NCBI GenBank assembly: GCA_903858915.1 | Contig: CAIOKL010000275.1 | Coordinates: 1 to 7,240 of the forward strand | From: an uncultured Alphaproteobacteria bacterium | GTDB lineage: Bacteria > Pseudomonadota > Alphaproteobacteria > Rickettsiales > UBA1997 | Direction: 5' to 3' | Length of the DNA stretch: 7,240 nucleotides | Part shown: piece after piece, positions 1-7,210 of the stretch | Position numbering within the stretch: the stretch's first letter is position 1 | Layout: each line of letters begins with the position of its first letter | The notes under the pieces: model-generated | Databases searched by the model: none | What the model was told of the DNA's origin: nothing | Seen by the model: the letters and a program-made list of their open reading frames with translations, nothing else | Translations under genes and position numbers: made by a program

Positions 1-3000
1 ATTAATCACTTTATTTGCGTCTTGAGCAATATCTCGAGCTAAATTTATTTTAAAAAATTGCTCGATTTCTCCGCCATTTCCATCAAAAATTTTTATTTTA
101 AAGTTTAAGGATCCATTTCTTGGAATTTTAGTTTCTAAAATCCCAATTTCTTGATTAAAATTTAGCCAGTTCGGCAATTCTTTAAAACCCGCCAAAGATA
201 GATTGAAATTGATTTTATCACCGTCGACATCTTGAAAATATTGATTGAAATCAATTTTAATTTCTTGATTAACTTTAAAATAAAAATCATTTATGAATCC
301 TTCAGGTTTATCATTTTCCCGATTAAAATAAACTAAAATTTTTTGACTTTTTGAATCCTGATCAATGATTTCAATTTCATCAAAACCACTAAAATTATTT
401 ATGACATTATAGGTTACGATTGGAGAAATTTGGTCAACAATAAAATTACCATTTCGACTATTAAAAGTTAAATTTTTCAACTGTTTTTTATTATCAAAAT
501 TCTTTTGAAAATATTCCTCATTTAAAATAATTTCTTGATCTTCTGTAAAAATTAAAAACTGCTTTGGAATGTTTATTTTAGAGCCATCAGCAAATTCTAT
601 TAAATCAATTTTTGGATTGTCAATGAATTGATTTTCAATAATAATTTTATTATTTTTTTGTTTATCGGTAAAAATTTCTAAATTATTTTCGACTCTTGCA
701 AAAAAAAGATTTTCTAATTTTATGGCACTTGAAAATTTTATTGAATCTGTAATGTCGTTGCCATTTTCGATAATTTTATCAACTCCATTATTTTCATCGA
801 AAAAATAAATATCATTACTTCCTCCGCCGGAAATCAAATCATTGCCAAGACCGCTATTTATATGGTTTGAACTACTATCTCCAATAATTTCATCATCAAA
901 ATTTGTAGCTAAAATATTTTCAACTTCTCGTATAATTATTTTAGAATTTTGTTGATTTTTTTGAATAAAATTATTGCTTAAATCAATTTTTATTGCGCTG
1001 GAAAAATTATTAAGATTGATTTGGTCAATTCCACCTCCACCATCTATTTCCTGATTATTTTCTCCACAAAAAATTATATCATCGCCCGCTTCTAAATATA
1101 TTTTGTCGGCACCAAGATGCGCGTCGACAATGTCATTTCCATCCCCCGCATAAACAATATCATTACCCAGACCGCCATTAATAAAATCGTCACCATTTCC
1201 ACCAAAAATCTCATCATTTCCTTCATCTCCGAAAATAAAATCATTACCCTGTCCGAGCCATAATTTATCATTTCCCAAGCCACCTCGGACTAGCAATTTA
1301 TCAATCGAAAATTTCTGCGAACTAAGATTAATTATATCATCGCCATCGAAAGCAAAAATTGCCTCGATTGATTTTATTCGCGATGGTGAATTTGCAATTT
1401 GCAAATTATCGTCGAACGACAAAAAATCGTTGCCATTGGTCATTAAAATTGAATTAAAACCTTCTCCGCCATCAAAATTATCGTTGCTTTTATTATAGCC
1501 TGTAATTTCATAATTTTGTGAATTATAAAAATTTGTAGTAGAAAAATATGAAACTTTGTTAAACAAAAAATTAAGCTTATCTACTGATTGCAAATAAACA
1601 TAATTAGAGCTTCTGAAAGGCTCATATTGAACTTGCGAAGATGAAATTGGAATTGCGTATTGAGAAATTTTTCCAATATTTATTACATCATAAGCGCTTT
1701 CAAAAACACTATTTTGCTGAGAATTTGGTAAATTTATAAATTTATTATTTGGTTTATATGAGTAATATTCTGGAGTTGGCGCGATTTCGATAATTCTTTT
1801 TGAAAGAATAGATTCTCGAGTTTTATAATAGCCAATTTCATCACTAAAAACCTGCTGTTCTAATTTTATAAATTTACCATCAGCCTCATAATGCAAAATA
1901 TCGTCGCCCTTCATGCCAAAAAGCTCATCATAGCCTCCACCGCCAAATATCTCATCATTAAAATCCGATCCGAAAATTTGATTATTTTGCTCATCTCCAA
2001 ACAAAATTTGACCAGAATTTTCACCAAATAAAATTTTTGATTCGCCGTTTAAAGCATAACCAATTTTAAAATTTTCTTGATTCAAATCGTTAATTTTTGT
2101 ATCTAAAAAAATAATTTTTTGATTTTGATCAAGATTCAATTCAAGATTTTTATTAATCTGCTTGGCATTGGCAATGATTTGCGCAAAGCTTAAAGGATTT
2201 TTATAATCAATTTTGATGATTATTTTATCGTTATTTTTATCAAAATTCTCAATAATATCAGTAGTATTTTGTTGATTTTTTATGGATTCTATAATAATCA
2301 AATCATTGCCGATACCACCATTTATAATGTCCGAGCCGGCACCATCACAAATTAAATCATCCCCTTCGTCACCATAAATTTTATCGTCCCCGCTTCCACC
2401 ATAAATCACATCCCCTCCCAATCCGCCAAAAGCAAAATTATTGCCAAATTGAAGAAATATTTTATCCGCCCCCGCTTCGCCATAAATCTTGTCATTGCCC
2501 GATCCAGCATAAATTTCATCGTCTCCAAGCCCAGCCCGTAAAAAATCGTCGCCGTCTCCGCCCTCAATAAAATCAATACCACTTCCACCCCAAATCAAAT
2601 CATTTCCCGAGTCACCTTTAATAAAATCATTGCCGATATCGCCAAATATTTTATCGTCGCCATCATTGCCATTGAGTTGATCATCACCCTCTCCCCCGGA
2701 AATATAATCTTTGCCACCGCCACCATCGATAAAATCAGCATCATTTTGGCCAAAAATATAATCATCTCCGATGCCTGATATTACCGAATCTTTGCCTGAA
2801 TTCGCATAAATTACATTACCTTCATTAGCATTATTTTTTAAATCCGGACTTGCAAAATTTAAAGGAATTTTTTCGGCTAAATTTGCGACATAAATTCTGT
2901 CATTTCCGCCCTCGCCAAAAATCTGATTGCCGAAATTAGAAATTATAATTTCATCTTCGCCATTACCGCCAAAAATTAAATTTTCACCCTCCAAATCTTG

Positions 3001-5181
3001 AATTAAATCATTGCCCTCATTCCCGAAGATTTCATCATTTCCAAGCCCTCCATCAATTTTATCTTGACCAGCGCCACCCAATATTAAATCATCGTTGGCA
3101 CCACCATTTATGCTATCATTTCCCGCACCTCCAAATAAAACATCATCACCTTCGAAGCCAAGTATTCTGTCGTTCCCCGAGCCTCCATTTATTTGATTTT
3201 GATATAAATTTCCATGAATATTTTCTGACCAAAAATTACCAATTGCCCTACTATTTTCTGAATCAAGATTTATCATTGGTTGATAAAATTCTCTCCAAAC
3301 TTGATAATGACCACCAAAAATATTTCGTTGTTTTTTAATTGATTGCCATTCAATTTGATTAATAATTTCAGTATCAACTTTTTCAATTTCTCCCGAACTA
3401 TTTTTAAAAATATTTTCGCTATTATCCACGCCAAAAAAACTTATATTATTGAGATCTTTTACGATTGAAATTTGATCTTGATAAGCATTCAAAAATTCTT
3501 GTTGAATTGAGACTTCTTGATTTATTATCGTGTCAAATTTAAATTTTGCGAAACCAAGAGAGTCAAGCTCAATAGCCTTTAGGTCAATTGAGAATTTGTT
3601 GTCAAATTCAAGAGTTTTTATTAAAATTTTTTCTGAATCTAATGTGGAATAATATTGATTTTCTATAAAAATTTTATCGTCCAAAATATTGTTATTTTCA
3701 TCGAAAAAATTTATAATTAAATCATTCTGATTTCTGTGAATTTGAATTGATTTTTGGGAACTTGAAGTAAAATTAAAATCAATAAAACGAATTATATTTT
3801 CACCAAAATTATTCACCTCAAAAACACTTTCTCCTTGAGCAATTTCAATTAAATCTTCGCCATCTCCTTTGTGAAAAAAAATTGAGTTATCGCCTTCTCC
3901 GACAACAATTTTATCGTTCCCAAGACCGCCAAAAATTACATCTTCGCCATCGCCATCGCTGATTAAATCGTTGCTATTTGAGCCTATTAAATAATCATTA
4001 CCTAGATCGCCGTGAATAGAATTTTTGTAATATTTTCCGCTAAATTTATTTTGTTTATCGTCATCGCTTCCGGCGAAAATAATGTCATCGCCACCTCCGC
4101 CAAAAATCAAATCATCGCCAATATTTCCATCGATAATATCCGCTCCATCGCCTCCATAAATTACATCATCGCCTTTTCCACCCAAAATTTCATCATCGCC
4201 ATTATCGCCAAAAATATTATCTCCGCTTTGGCCTGCATAAATTATATCGTTACCATCTCCAGCTTTTACAAAATTAAAACCTGAGCCAGCAAAAATTATA
4301 TCCGCGCCCTCATCTCCAAAAATTTTATCATCACCGCTATCGCCAAAAATTAAATCATCGCCCTCTTGCGCATAAATTTGATCGTCACCCGCTCCACCTC
4401 TAATCAAATCATTATCAGAAGTTTTTTTGATAATTTTGTTGATTTCATTATTTTTATTGATTTCAACTTCACCTCCAAAAATTATATCATTACCAATTCC
4501 GCCATAAATAATATCATCGCCATCTCCTCCAAAAACATAATCGTCGCCACTGCCCGCCATTATTTCATCAAAACCATCATTGCCAAAAATCACATCATTG
4601 TCATTTTTGCCGAAAATTTGATCATTACCACCATAAGCAATTATTTTATTGGTGCCATTTCCACCAATCAAACTATCGTCACCAACATTTCCGTAGATAT
4701 CATCATTATAATATGGCGACGCTTTAATCATGGTTCCGCGTTGATCGAGAGCGTAAAGATTATTATCGACCCCGTTTTCTTTAATAATTGAATTATAAAA
4801 ATTTATTTTATCAAAATATTCGCCATCTTTCAATTCTTTGCCTCCAATTAATGTGTAGGCAAGAACTACGGCAACCGCCGCCCCAATAGGTCCAGCATAG
4901 GCACCAGCATATAATGCCGATGCTATTGCCGATCCAACGCCAGCAGCGCAAGCAACCACGCCCGCCGTTGAAAGCGAGCTTTGCCACTGACGCGAATTCA
5001 TTTTATCATCTGCAAAAAAATCTGAAATTACCGCGCTAACTATTTGCGCAACGCCATAAGTTGCGCCTTGATAAATAGAGCTGGAATAGGAAATATTTTT
5101 AAAAAATTCTGATTTAAAAATCTCTTCAATTGCTGTTTTAGCAGAGGCTTGGGCAATTGAATTTATGGCAATCTGAGTATA
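1..5181 (-). CDS. Main body of giant RTX (hemolysin-type calcium-binding) protein, partial at the left edge
   Basis: The frame is open for 1727 codons without a stop and runs off the window. It is in the same frame as the 406-residue ORF to its right, separated only by TAA at 5182-5184. The translation is rich in the nonapeptide GGxGxDxUx (for example GGDGDDIIYGG, GGLGNDIVYAGDGND), which binds Ca2+ and folds into a parallel beta-roll once the protein leaves the cell through a type I secretion system. The repeats fall into five blocks separated by non-repeat modules, followed by HCBP_related-like, cadherin-like and CADG-like domains. Residues just after the stop (YTQIAINSIAQASAKTAIEE) read as normal protein, and no ATG, GTG or TTG occurs until ATG 4999-5001, which has no Shine-Dalgarno. 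Independent initiation is therefore unlikely. Cysteine is nearly absent (codons at 4948, 2347 and 1066), as is usual for RTX proteins. It could be an adhesin, toxin or surface-layer protein; the sequence does not decide. The last residues (DANKVIN) look like the lead-in to another RTX block. Confidence 0.85.
31..300 (-). other. Dystroglycan-type cadherin-like (CADG) domain
   Basis: Full-frame residues 2035-2124. YFQDVDGDKINFNLSL, ELPNWLNFNQEIGILETKIP, LNFKIKIFDGNGGEIEQFF. The D.DGD.l.y, LP.WL.f and i.v.DG.G.....F.l.v pattern is the hallmark of CADG domains, which follow cadherin-like repeats in RTX adhesins. It is followed by ARDIAQDANKVIN, after which the window ends. Confidence 0.75.
301..552 (-). 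other. Cadherin-like beta-sandwich domain
   Basis: Full-frame residues 1952-2034. FTEDQEIILNEEYFQKNFDN, then LTFNSRNGNFIVDQ, TYNVINNFSGFDEIEIID, KILVYFNRENDKPE. This mirrors bacterial cadherin-like repeats, which read TxEDT.l.i......D.D, ...G......YtP..NFsG.D.f.y.v.D and end in VNDaP. Here the end is ENDKPE. Such domains act as stalk or ligand-binding modules in surface adhesins. Confidence 0.6.
568..759 (-). other. HCBP_related-like domain (hemolysin-type calcium-binding related)
   Basis: Full-frame residues 1882-1945. DSIKFSSAIKLENLFFARVE, NNLEIFTD, NKIIIENQF and IDLIEFADGSKINI match the family order: I.F...I....L.F.r..., nLeI, I.I.n.F and I..IeFADG. This domain commonly follows RTX nonapeptides in proteobacterial and cyanobacterial proteins. 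Confidence 0.75.
754..918 (-). repeat. RTX repeat block 5 (short)
   Basis: Full-frame residues 1829-1883: NILATNFDDEIIGDSSSNH, INSGLGNDLISGGGSNDIY, FFDENNGVDKIIENGND. The NxF/xDDxIxGD opening and the DxYxF...G.D.I.E closing phrase are typical of terminal RTX blocks, and it runs directly into an HCBP_related-like module. Confidence 0.8.
1021..1440 (-). repeat. RTX repeat block 4 with lead-in
   Basis: The lead-in TNGNDFLSFDD and IEAIFAFDGDDIINLSS is a phrase pattern common in large bacterial RTX adhesins. The regular repeats follow from RGGLGNDKLWLGQGNDF to IDGGGGIDQINL (full-frame residues 1706-1794). One unit carries Cys in IIFCGENN (codon at 1066). Confidence 0.85.
1441..1875 (-). other. 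Tyr/Pro/Ser/Asn-rich spacer of the RTX protein
   Basis: About 145 residues between RTX blocks 3 and 4, with phrases such as IIEIAPTPEYYSYKPNNK and QYEPFRSSNYVYLQS. It has many Tyr, Asn, Ser and Gln and no RTX motif until FDGGEGFNSILMTNGND at its end. I do not recognise a domain. It may be an extended beta module or a linker. Confidence 0.5.
1876..2040 (-). repeat. RTX repeat block 3 (short, about 55 residues)
   Basis: Full-frame residues 1455-1509, about five units: ILFGENSGQILFGDEQNNQ, IFGSDFNDEIFGGGGYDEL, FGMKGDDILHYEADG. Several units are degenerate (NSGQ and QNNQ in place of GND), so fewer calcium sites are expected. It lies between two non-repeat spacers. Confidence 0.75.
2290..3195 (-). 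repeat. RTX repeat block 2 (about 302 residues)
   Basis: Full-frame residues 1070-1371, from INGGSGNDRILGFEGDD to INGGIGNDLIII. Nonapeptides are regular, with one insertion of roughly 30 residues at about 2812-2905 (YVANLAEKIPLNFASPDLKN). One unit carries a Cys in DLICDG (codon at 2347). The block ends in ENFDKNNDKIIIKID, the D.I.(N/D)F....D.I.I form common after RTX rolls. Confidence 0.9.
3196..3597 (-). other. Non-repeat spacer of the RTX protein with a Trp/aromatic-rich end
   Basis: About 134 residues without RTX motifs, starting NKFSIDLKAIELDSLGF. The second half carries three Trp in a short span (NQIEWQSIKK, HYQVWREFYQPM, NFWSENIHGN) just before RTX block 2 begins. Trp is otherwise very rare in this protein. 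I do not recognise a family. It could be a small beta or carbohydrate-contacting module inserted between two rolls. Confidence 0.5.
3598..3801 (-). other. HCBP_related-like module in the spacer after RTX block 1
   Basis: Full-frame residues 868-934. ENIIRFIDF, then IHRNQNDLIINFFDENNN, then DDKIFIENQYY and KILIKTLEFDN follow the order of the hemolysin-type calcium-binding related domain (HCBP_related family): I.F, xRxxNDLII, I.I.N.Y and I..lEF. The assignment comes from pattern recognition and is weaker than the copy near 568-759. Confidence 0.5.
3838..4701 (-). repeat. RTX repeat block 1 (about 288 residues)
   Basis: Full-frame residues 568-855. Nonapeptides run almost continuously from IYGNVGDDSLIGG to KGDGEDLIEIAQG, with a Lys/Asn/Ile-rich insertion of about 20 residues at 4392-4462 (EVEINKNNEINKIIKK) and a degenerate stretch near 4015-4056 (DDDKQNKFSGKYYKNS). 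It is the longest uninterrupted run with good GDD and GND calcium ligands. The final units (KGDGEDLIEI) have the form that usually closes an RTX roll. Confidence 0.9.
4840..4968 (-). other. Gly/Ala-rich hydrophobic segment of the RTX protein (glycine-zipper-like)
   Basis: Full-frame residues 479-521 run from TAGVVACAAG through GAYAGPIGAAVAVVL to AYTLIGG. They are almost uncharged and dense in Gly and Ala at three- to four-residue spacing, broken by one Pro-Ile-Gly. This looks like two packed or membrane-inserting helices (a glycine-zipper hairpin) between the N-terminal domain and the first RTX block. DNA GC content rises locally because of Ala and Gly codons. A membrane-active role is inference; a soluble helical hairpin is also possible. 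Confidence 0.6.
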
Positions 5182-5184
5182 TTA
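5182..5184 (-). other. In-frame TAA interrupting the giant RTX frame (codon 407)
   Basis: The minus strand reads GAT TTA AAT TCG CAA TAA TAT ACT CAG ATT GCC. Both sides are in one frame and both look coding. Only a substitution explains it, since an indel would shift the frame. One base change from CAA, AAA, GAA, TTA, TCA, TAT or TAC would produce this TAA. It could be a true nonsense mutation, a readthrough site or a sequencing error. No simple-sequence repeat at the site suggests phase variation. Confidence 0.85.
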
Positions 5185-6402
5185 TTGCGAATTTAAATCG
5201 CCTTTTCTCAAAACAATTTCAGTTGTAAAAGAAATTGTTGCGATATAAGAAATTTTATAAAAATTACTATTTTTTATTGCCTCGAGAATCGCAACGCCTT
5301 CGGAAGAAATTTCATCAAAATTTCCTACGGAAATTTTTTCATAATCTTCCGGACTTAATAAAACTTGATTTTGCAAATCTTCAAAAAAAGTTTTTATAGC
5401 CAACTTTGTTGAAATTATTTGAGAAATTTCTTGAATTGATAATTTTTTATTTAAACCATCATTAATCGTCAAAATCAATGATGCCAGCTCTTCCCCAGAG
5501 GAATATTGTTTAATAATATTTTCAAAAGATGATTTAATAAATTCTTCGGTATATTTAATATTTTCTTTAAAATTTGCGATAATTTTATCAAAAGTTGTGA
5601 TTGAATTATCCTCGTTCAAAACCCCCGACTGACTACGAATTATTGTAAAACTAAGACCATTATTTTTGCTTATTTGATATATTAATTCGGATTTATTAAT
5701 TTCATCACCATTTTCATCAACATAAATTGCGTCGGTTTTAATTAAACCGCTATCGGCATACATTTTTGAAGTATCGCCTTTTTCAACGATTAAGTCGTTG
5801 TTAATTTTAATTTTAAAATATTTTTCTTTGATTGATTCCGTGAATTCAAAAAAAGAATTTAGGGTATCTTTATAAGATTGTGGCTGACCGTAAATAATAA
5901 TTTCGTCATTGCCAATCATCCATAATTTTTGACCACTTTTATCATAAAGATTATTCAAGTCGGTTTTAAATCCCGCTTCTCTAAGAATATACGCCATCGC
6001 CGTATTGCAGTTCTGATTATTCCATCGATAATCAAGATTCTGTGCATTAATTTCAATTGCCCTTTGACGCAAAATTTGAAATTTATTAGCAACTTCTTCG
6101 TCACTTCCGGAATAAACTTCAAATAAGTTATGATTTCCTTCAAAATCCCAGTCATAATGGCTCGAAGAGGAATTTGTCGGCAAATATTCAACAAGATTTT
6201 CGGCGCCAATAAATTTTAAATCGCCAATAATTGGATTTCCACCCTCACCAATCGGATTTTTTCCGCTCGGTCCCGCCCTTAAAATATATTGTTTACCTCC
6301 AAAATCGGCAACCAAATATGAGTGTTGCGGATCAAGCACTTCAGAATCAGGGATATCGATTACATCTTTTGTTCTAAGATATATTTTGGCATTTTGTGAC
6401 AT
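5182..6402 (-). CDS. N-terminal part of a giant RTX protein, with putative Cys/His hydrolase-like domain; ends at an in-frame TAA
   Basis: A 406-residue product beginning MSQNAKIYLR and ending RKGDLNSQ. Residues 1-150 look like a compact domain: a His at 27 in a strand (HSYLVADF), a second strand KQYILRAGP (37-45), a Gly-rich loop (46-60), YSGSDEEV (97-104), then NQNCNTAMAYILREAGF (128-144) with the only cysteine (C132) at the start of a helix. A His-bearing strand followed by a helix-capping NC motif resembles the circularly permuted papain-like fold, so a peptidase or amidase activity is possible; this is inference from pattern. Residues 180-406 are mostly predicted helix and strand with no repeat I recognise. 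The ATG at 6400-6402 is the first good start, but no clear Shine-Dalgarno precedes it (ATTAACACC). The next codons in the same frame continue as protein, so this is probably the front of the RTX gene and not a complete gene. If it is translated alone it lacks any visible export signal, because type I signals are C-terminal. Confidence 0.82.
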   Translation of the reverse strand: MSQNAKIYLRTKDVIDIPDSEVLDPQHSYLVADFGGKQYILRAGPSGKNPIGEGGNPIIGDLKFIGAENLVEYLPTNSSSSHYDWDFEGNHNLFEVYSGSDEEVANKFQILRQRAIEINAQNLDYRWNNQNCNTAMAYILREAGFKTDLNNLYDKSGQKLWMIGNDEIIIYGQPQSYKDTLNSFFEFTESIKEKYFKIKINNDLIVEKGDTSKMYADSGLIKTDAIYVDENGDEINKSELIYQISKNNGLSFTIIRSQSGVLNEDNSITTFDKIIANFKENIKYTEEFIKSSFENIIKQYSSGEELASLILTINDGLNKKLSIQEISQIISTKLAIKTFFEDLQNQVLLSPEDYEKISVGNFDEISSEGVAILEAIKNSNFYKISYIATISFTTEIVLRKGDLNSQ

Positions 6403-6571
6403 GGTGTTAATAAAATATTAAGGTTTTTTAGTGGATAATTTATTTATATTCTTTGAGATAAATTCTATATTTTATTGCATTAATTTTGCCTTTAAATTTT
6501 TATAAAATATCTCGCGATTTGATAAAAAATAACTTAATTTTGGTTCTAATATTAATCATAAAAATACAACA
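6403..6571. other. AT-rich gap upstream of the RTX gene
   Basis: It holds the probable promoter region of the RTX gene (minus strand) but no convincing motif. A TATAAA lies at 6499-6504 on the minus strand, about 100 bases upstream of the ATG, with only a poor -35 match (TTATCA, 15-base spacer). No Shine-Dalgarno is visible and no hairpin with a U-tract is clear. Confidence 0.4.
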
Positions 6572-6787
6572 TTATCCATAATCAGTTTTAATGTTTAATG
6601 CCGATTTTAAAGGTTCGCGTGACGGATTGCGTTGGTAATTTTGAATGGCAAAATCGTGAATTTTGATTTTATTAAAATAAGATGAATTTGAATTGTTTAT
6701 TTGATAATAATTTGAATTTTTTTTAAGGAAATTAATTTGCGAAAAATAAACCGATAGCAAAAAAAGAAATAACAATATTATTGCCAA
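6572..6787 (-). CDS. Possible small membrane protein (weak ORF, TTG start)
   Basis: 71 residues: MAIILLFLFLLSVYFS forms one hydrophobic segment, followed by an Asn/Ser/Tyr-rich tail ending NIKTDYG. It would be a single-pass membrane or secreted peptide. The start is TTG without a visible Shine-Dalgarno. The frame stays open upstream to a TAG at 6992-6994, but that part is Phe/Lys/Ile from A/T runs and contains no ATG, GTG or TTG. Local composition is more balanced around 6600-6660, which mildly supports coding. The alternative is chance in AT-rich DNA, or a remnant of a longer gene. I do not recognise it. Confidence 0.25.
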   Translation of the reverse strand: MAIILLFLFLLSVYFSQINFLKKNSNYYQINNSNSSYFNKIKIHDFAIQNYQRNPSREPLKSALNIKTDYG

Positions 6788-6967
6788 AAAAATTATTTGC
6801 CCAATTAAACTTAAAAAGTAAAAATGTATTTTGAAAAATATCGATTTTAAGTTTTTGATAAAAAAACTAGTAAAAATTTTTTTTGGGAAAAATTTGAGAA
6901 AAAAATTTATTAAGATTTTTGTCTTAAAAAATAATTTATAAAATAGGTTTTGTATAAAAAAGTTTTT
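6788..6967. other. Very AT-rich stretch, no feature seen
   Basis: About 180 bases built mostly of A and T runs. Only the upward, start-less extension of the weak ORF passes through it. I see no RNA gene, terminator or promoter I could defend. Confidence 0.4.
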
Positions 6968-6993
6968 AATATGGGTACCTAATATGGGTATCT
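6968..6993 (+). repeat. Tandem 13-bp direct repeat
   Basis: AATATGGGTACCT (6968-6980) is followed at once by AATATGGGTATCT (6981-6993). They differ at one base (6978 versus 6991). The next bases AGGG, and TGGGTAAAGG at 7031, echo the GGGTA core. Function is unknown; it could be a slipped-strand duplication or a binding-site array. Confidence 0.85.
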
Positions 6994-7000
6994 AGGGTTC

Positions 7001-7030
7001 TAGCAAAATTAGCAAAAAATAGCAAAAAAA
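7001..7030 (+). repeat. Three TAGC-A(n) tandem units
   Basis: TAGCAAAAT, TAGCAAAAAA and TAGCAAAAAAA follow one another as 9-, 10- and 11-base units, with A-tracts of 4, 6 and 7. Phased A-tracts at about 10-base spacing would bend the DNA. Confidence 0.75.
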
Positions 7031-7095
7031 TGGGTAAAGGTATGTGTTTGGGTTAACGAGGATTTGCATACACGCAGGCAACAGGCTTCTTTTTA

Positions 7096-7166
7096 GTACC
7101 CCGGGGGGGAGGGGGGTCCTCCCCCGGGGGGCACCCTAGCACTTTTTGGGACCCCCCCCCCGGGGG
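7096..7166. repeat. GC-rich homopolymer cluster with inverted repeat
   Basis: In an otherwise AT-rich window this block is C4-G7-A-G6, then TCCT-C5-G6, then GGGA-C10-G5. Positions 7096-7112 and 7118-7134 form an imperfect inverted repeat (14 of 17 positions match) around a 5-base loop. A second copy-like unit follows: CACTTTTTGGGACC at 7140-7153 and CACTTTTTTTTGGACC at 7167-7182. It resembles a GC cluster or a small mobile palindromic element; it could also be a low-quality assembly region. Confidence 0.7.
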
Positions 7167-7179
7167 CACTTTTTTTTGG

Positions 7180-7210
7180 ACCAAAATTCGGGATTTTGGT
7201 ACCCAAAATC
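7180..7210. repeat. Two overlapping, mutually exclusive hairpins
   Basis: ACCAAAAT (7180-7187) can pair with ATTTTGGT (7193-7200) around loop TCGGG. GATTTTGG (7192-7199) can instead pair with CCAAAATC (7203-7210) around loop TAC. The shared middle arm means only one stem can form at a time. This could be an attenuator-like switch or a degenerate nested palindrome. Confidence 0.7.

Noticed and set aside
1092..2588. Short minus-strand frames at 1092-1283 and 2406-2588 rich in Met, Leu and Ile
   Set aside because: They are out-of-frame readings of RTX repeats inside the long coding frame, with no start signal or family resemblance.
754..4701. Regular short repeats such as ATCATCGCC that could suggest a CRISPR or satellite array
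   Set aside because: They are spaced in multiples of three, vary at wobble positions and encode GDD/GND nonapeptides, so they are coding repeats.
4012..4791. Plus-strand open frames (4012-4284 and 4366-4791) rich in Ile, Ala and Ser
   Set aside because: They lie opposite RTX block 1. Their repetitive IIA/IIAIS composition is the reverse complement of GDD/GND and I/F codons, so they are antisense shadows.
4948..5001. Separate lipoprotein starting at ATG 4999-5001 with VVAC as lipobox
   Set aside because: The N-terminus MNSRQWQSSLST lacks a positively charged, hydrophobic signal before the Cys, there is no Shine-Dalgarno, and the segment reads as the continuation of the upstream frame.
5182..5184. 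Reassigned stop codon (TAA as sense)
   Set aside because: No other TAA, TAG or TGA occurs in about 2130 codons of this frame. A reassigned codon should recur many times in a gene this AT-rich.
5929..6209. Frames overlapping the N-terminal gene (5929-6126 plus, 5955-6209 minus)
   Set aside because: They sit wholly inside the better-supported 406-residue ORF and show no recognisable domain.
6599..6664. Plus-strand 22-codon ORF MPILKVRVTD...
   Set aside because: It is very short, has no Shine-Dalgarno and overlaps the weak minus-strand ORF; nothing supports translation.
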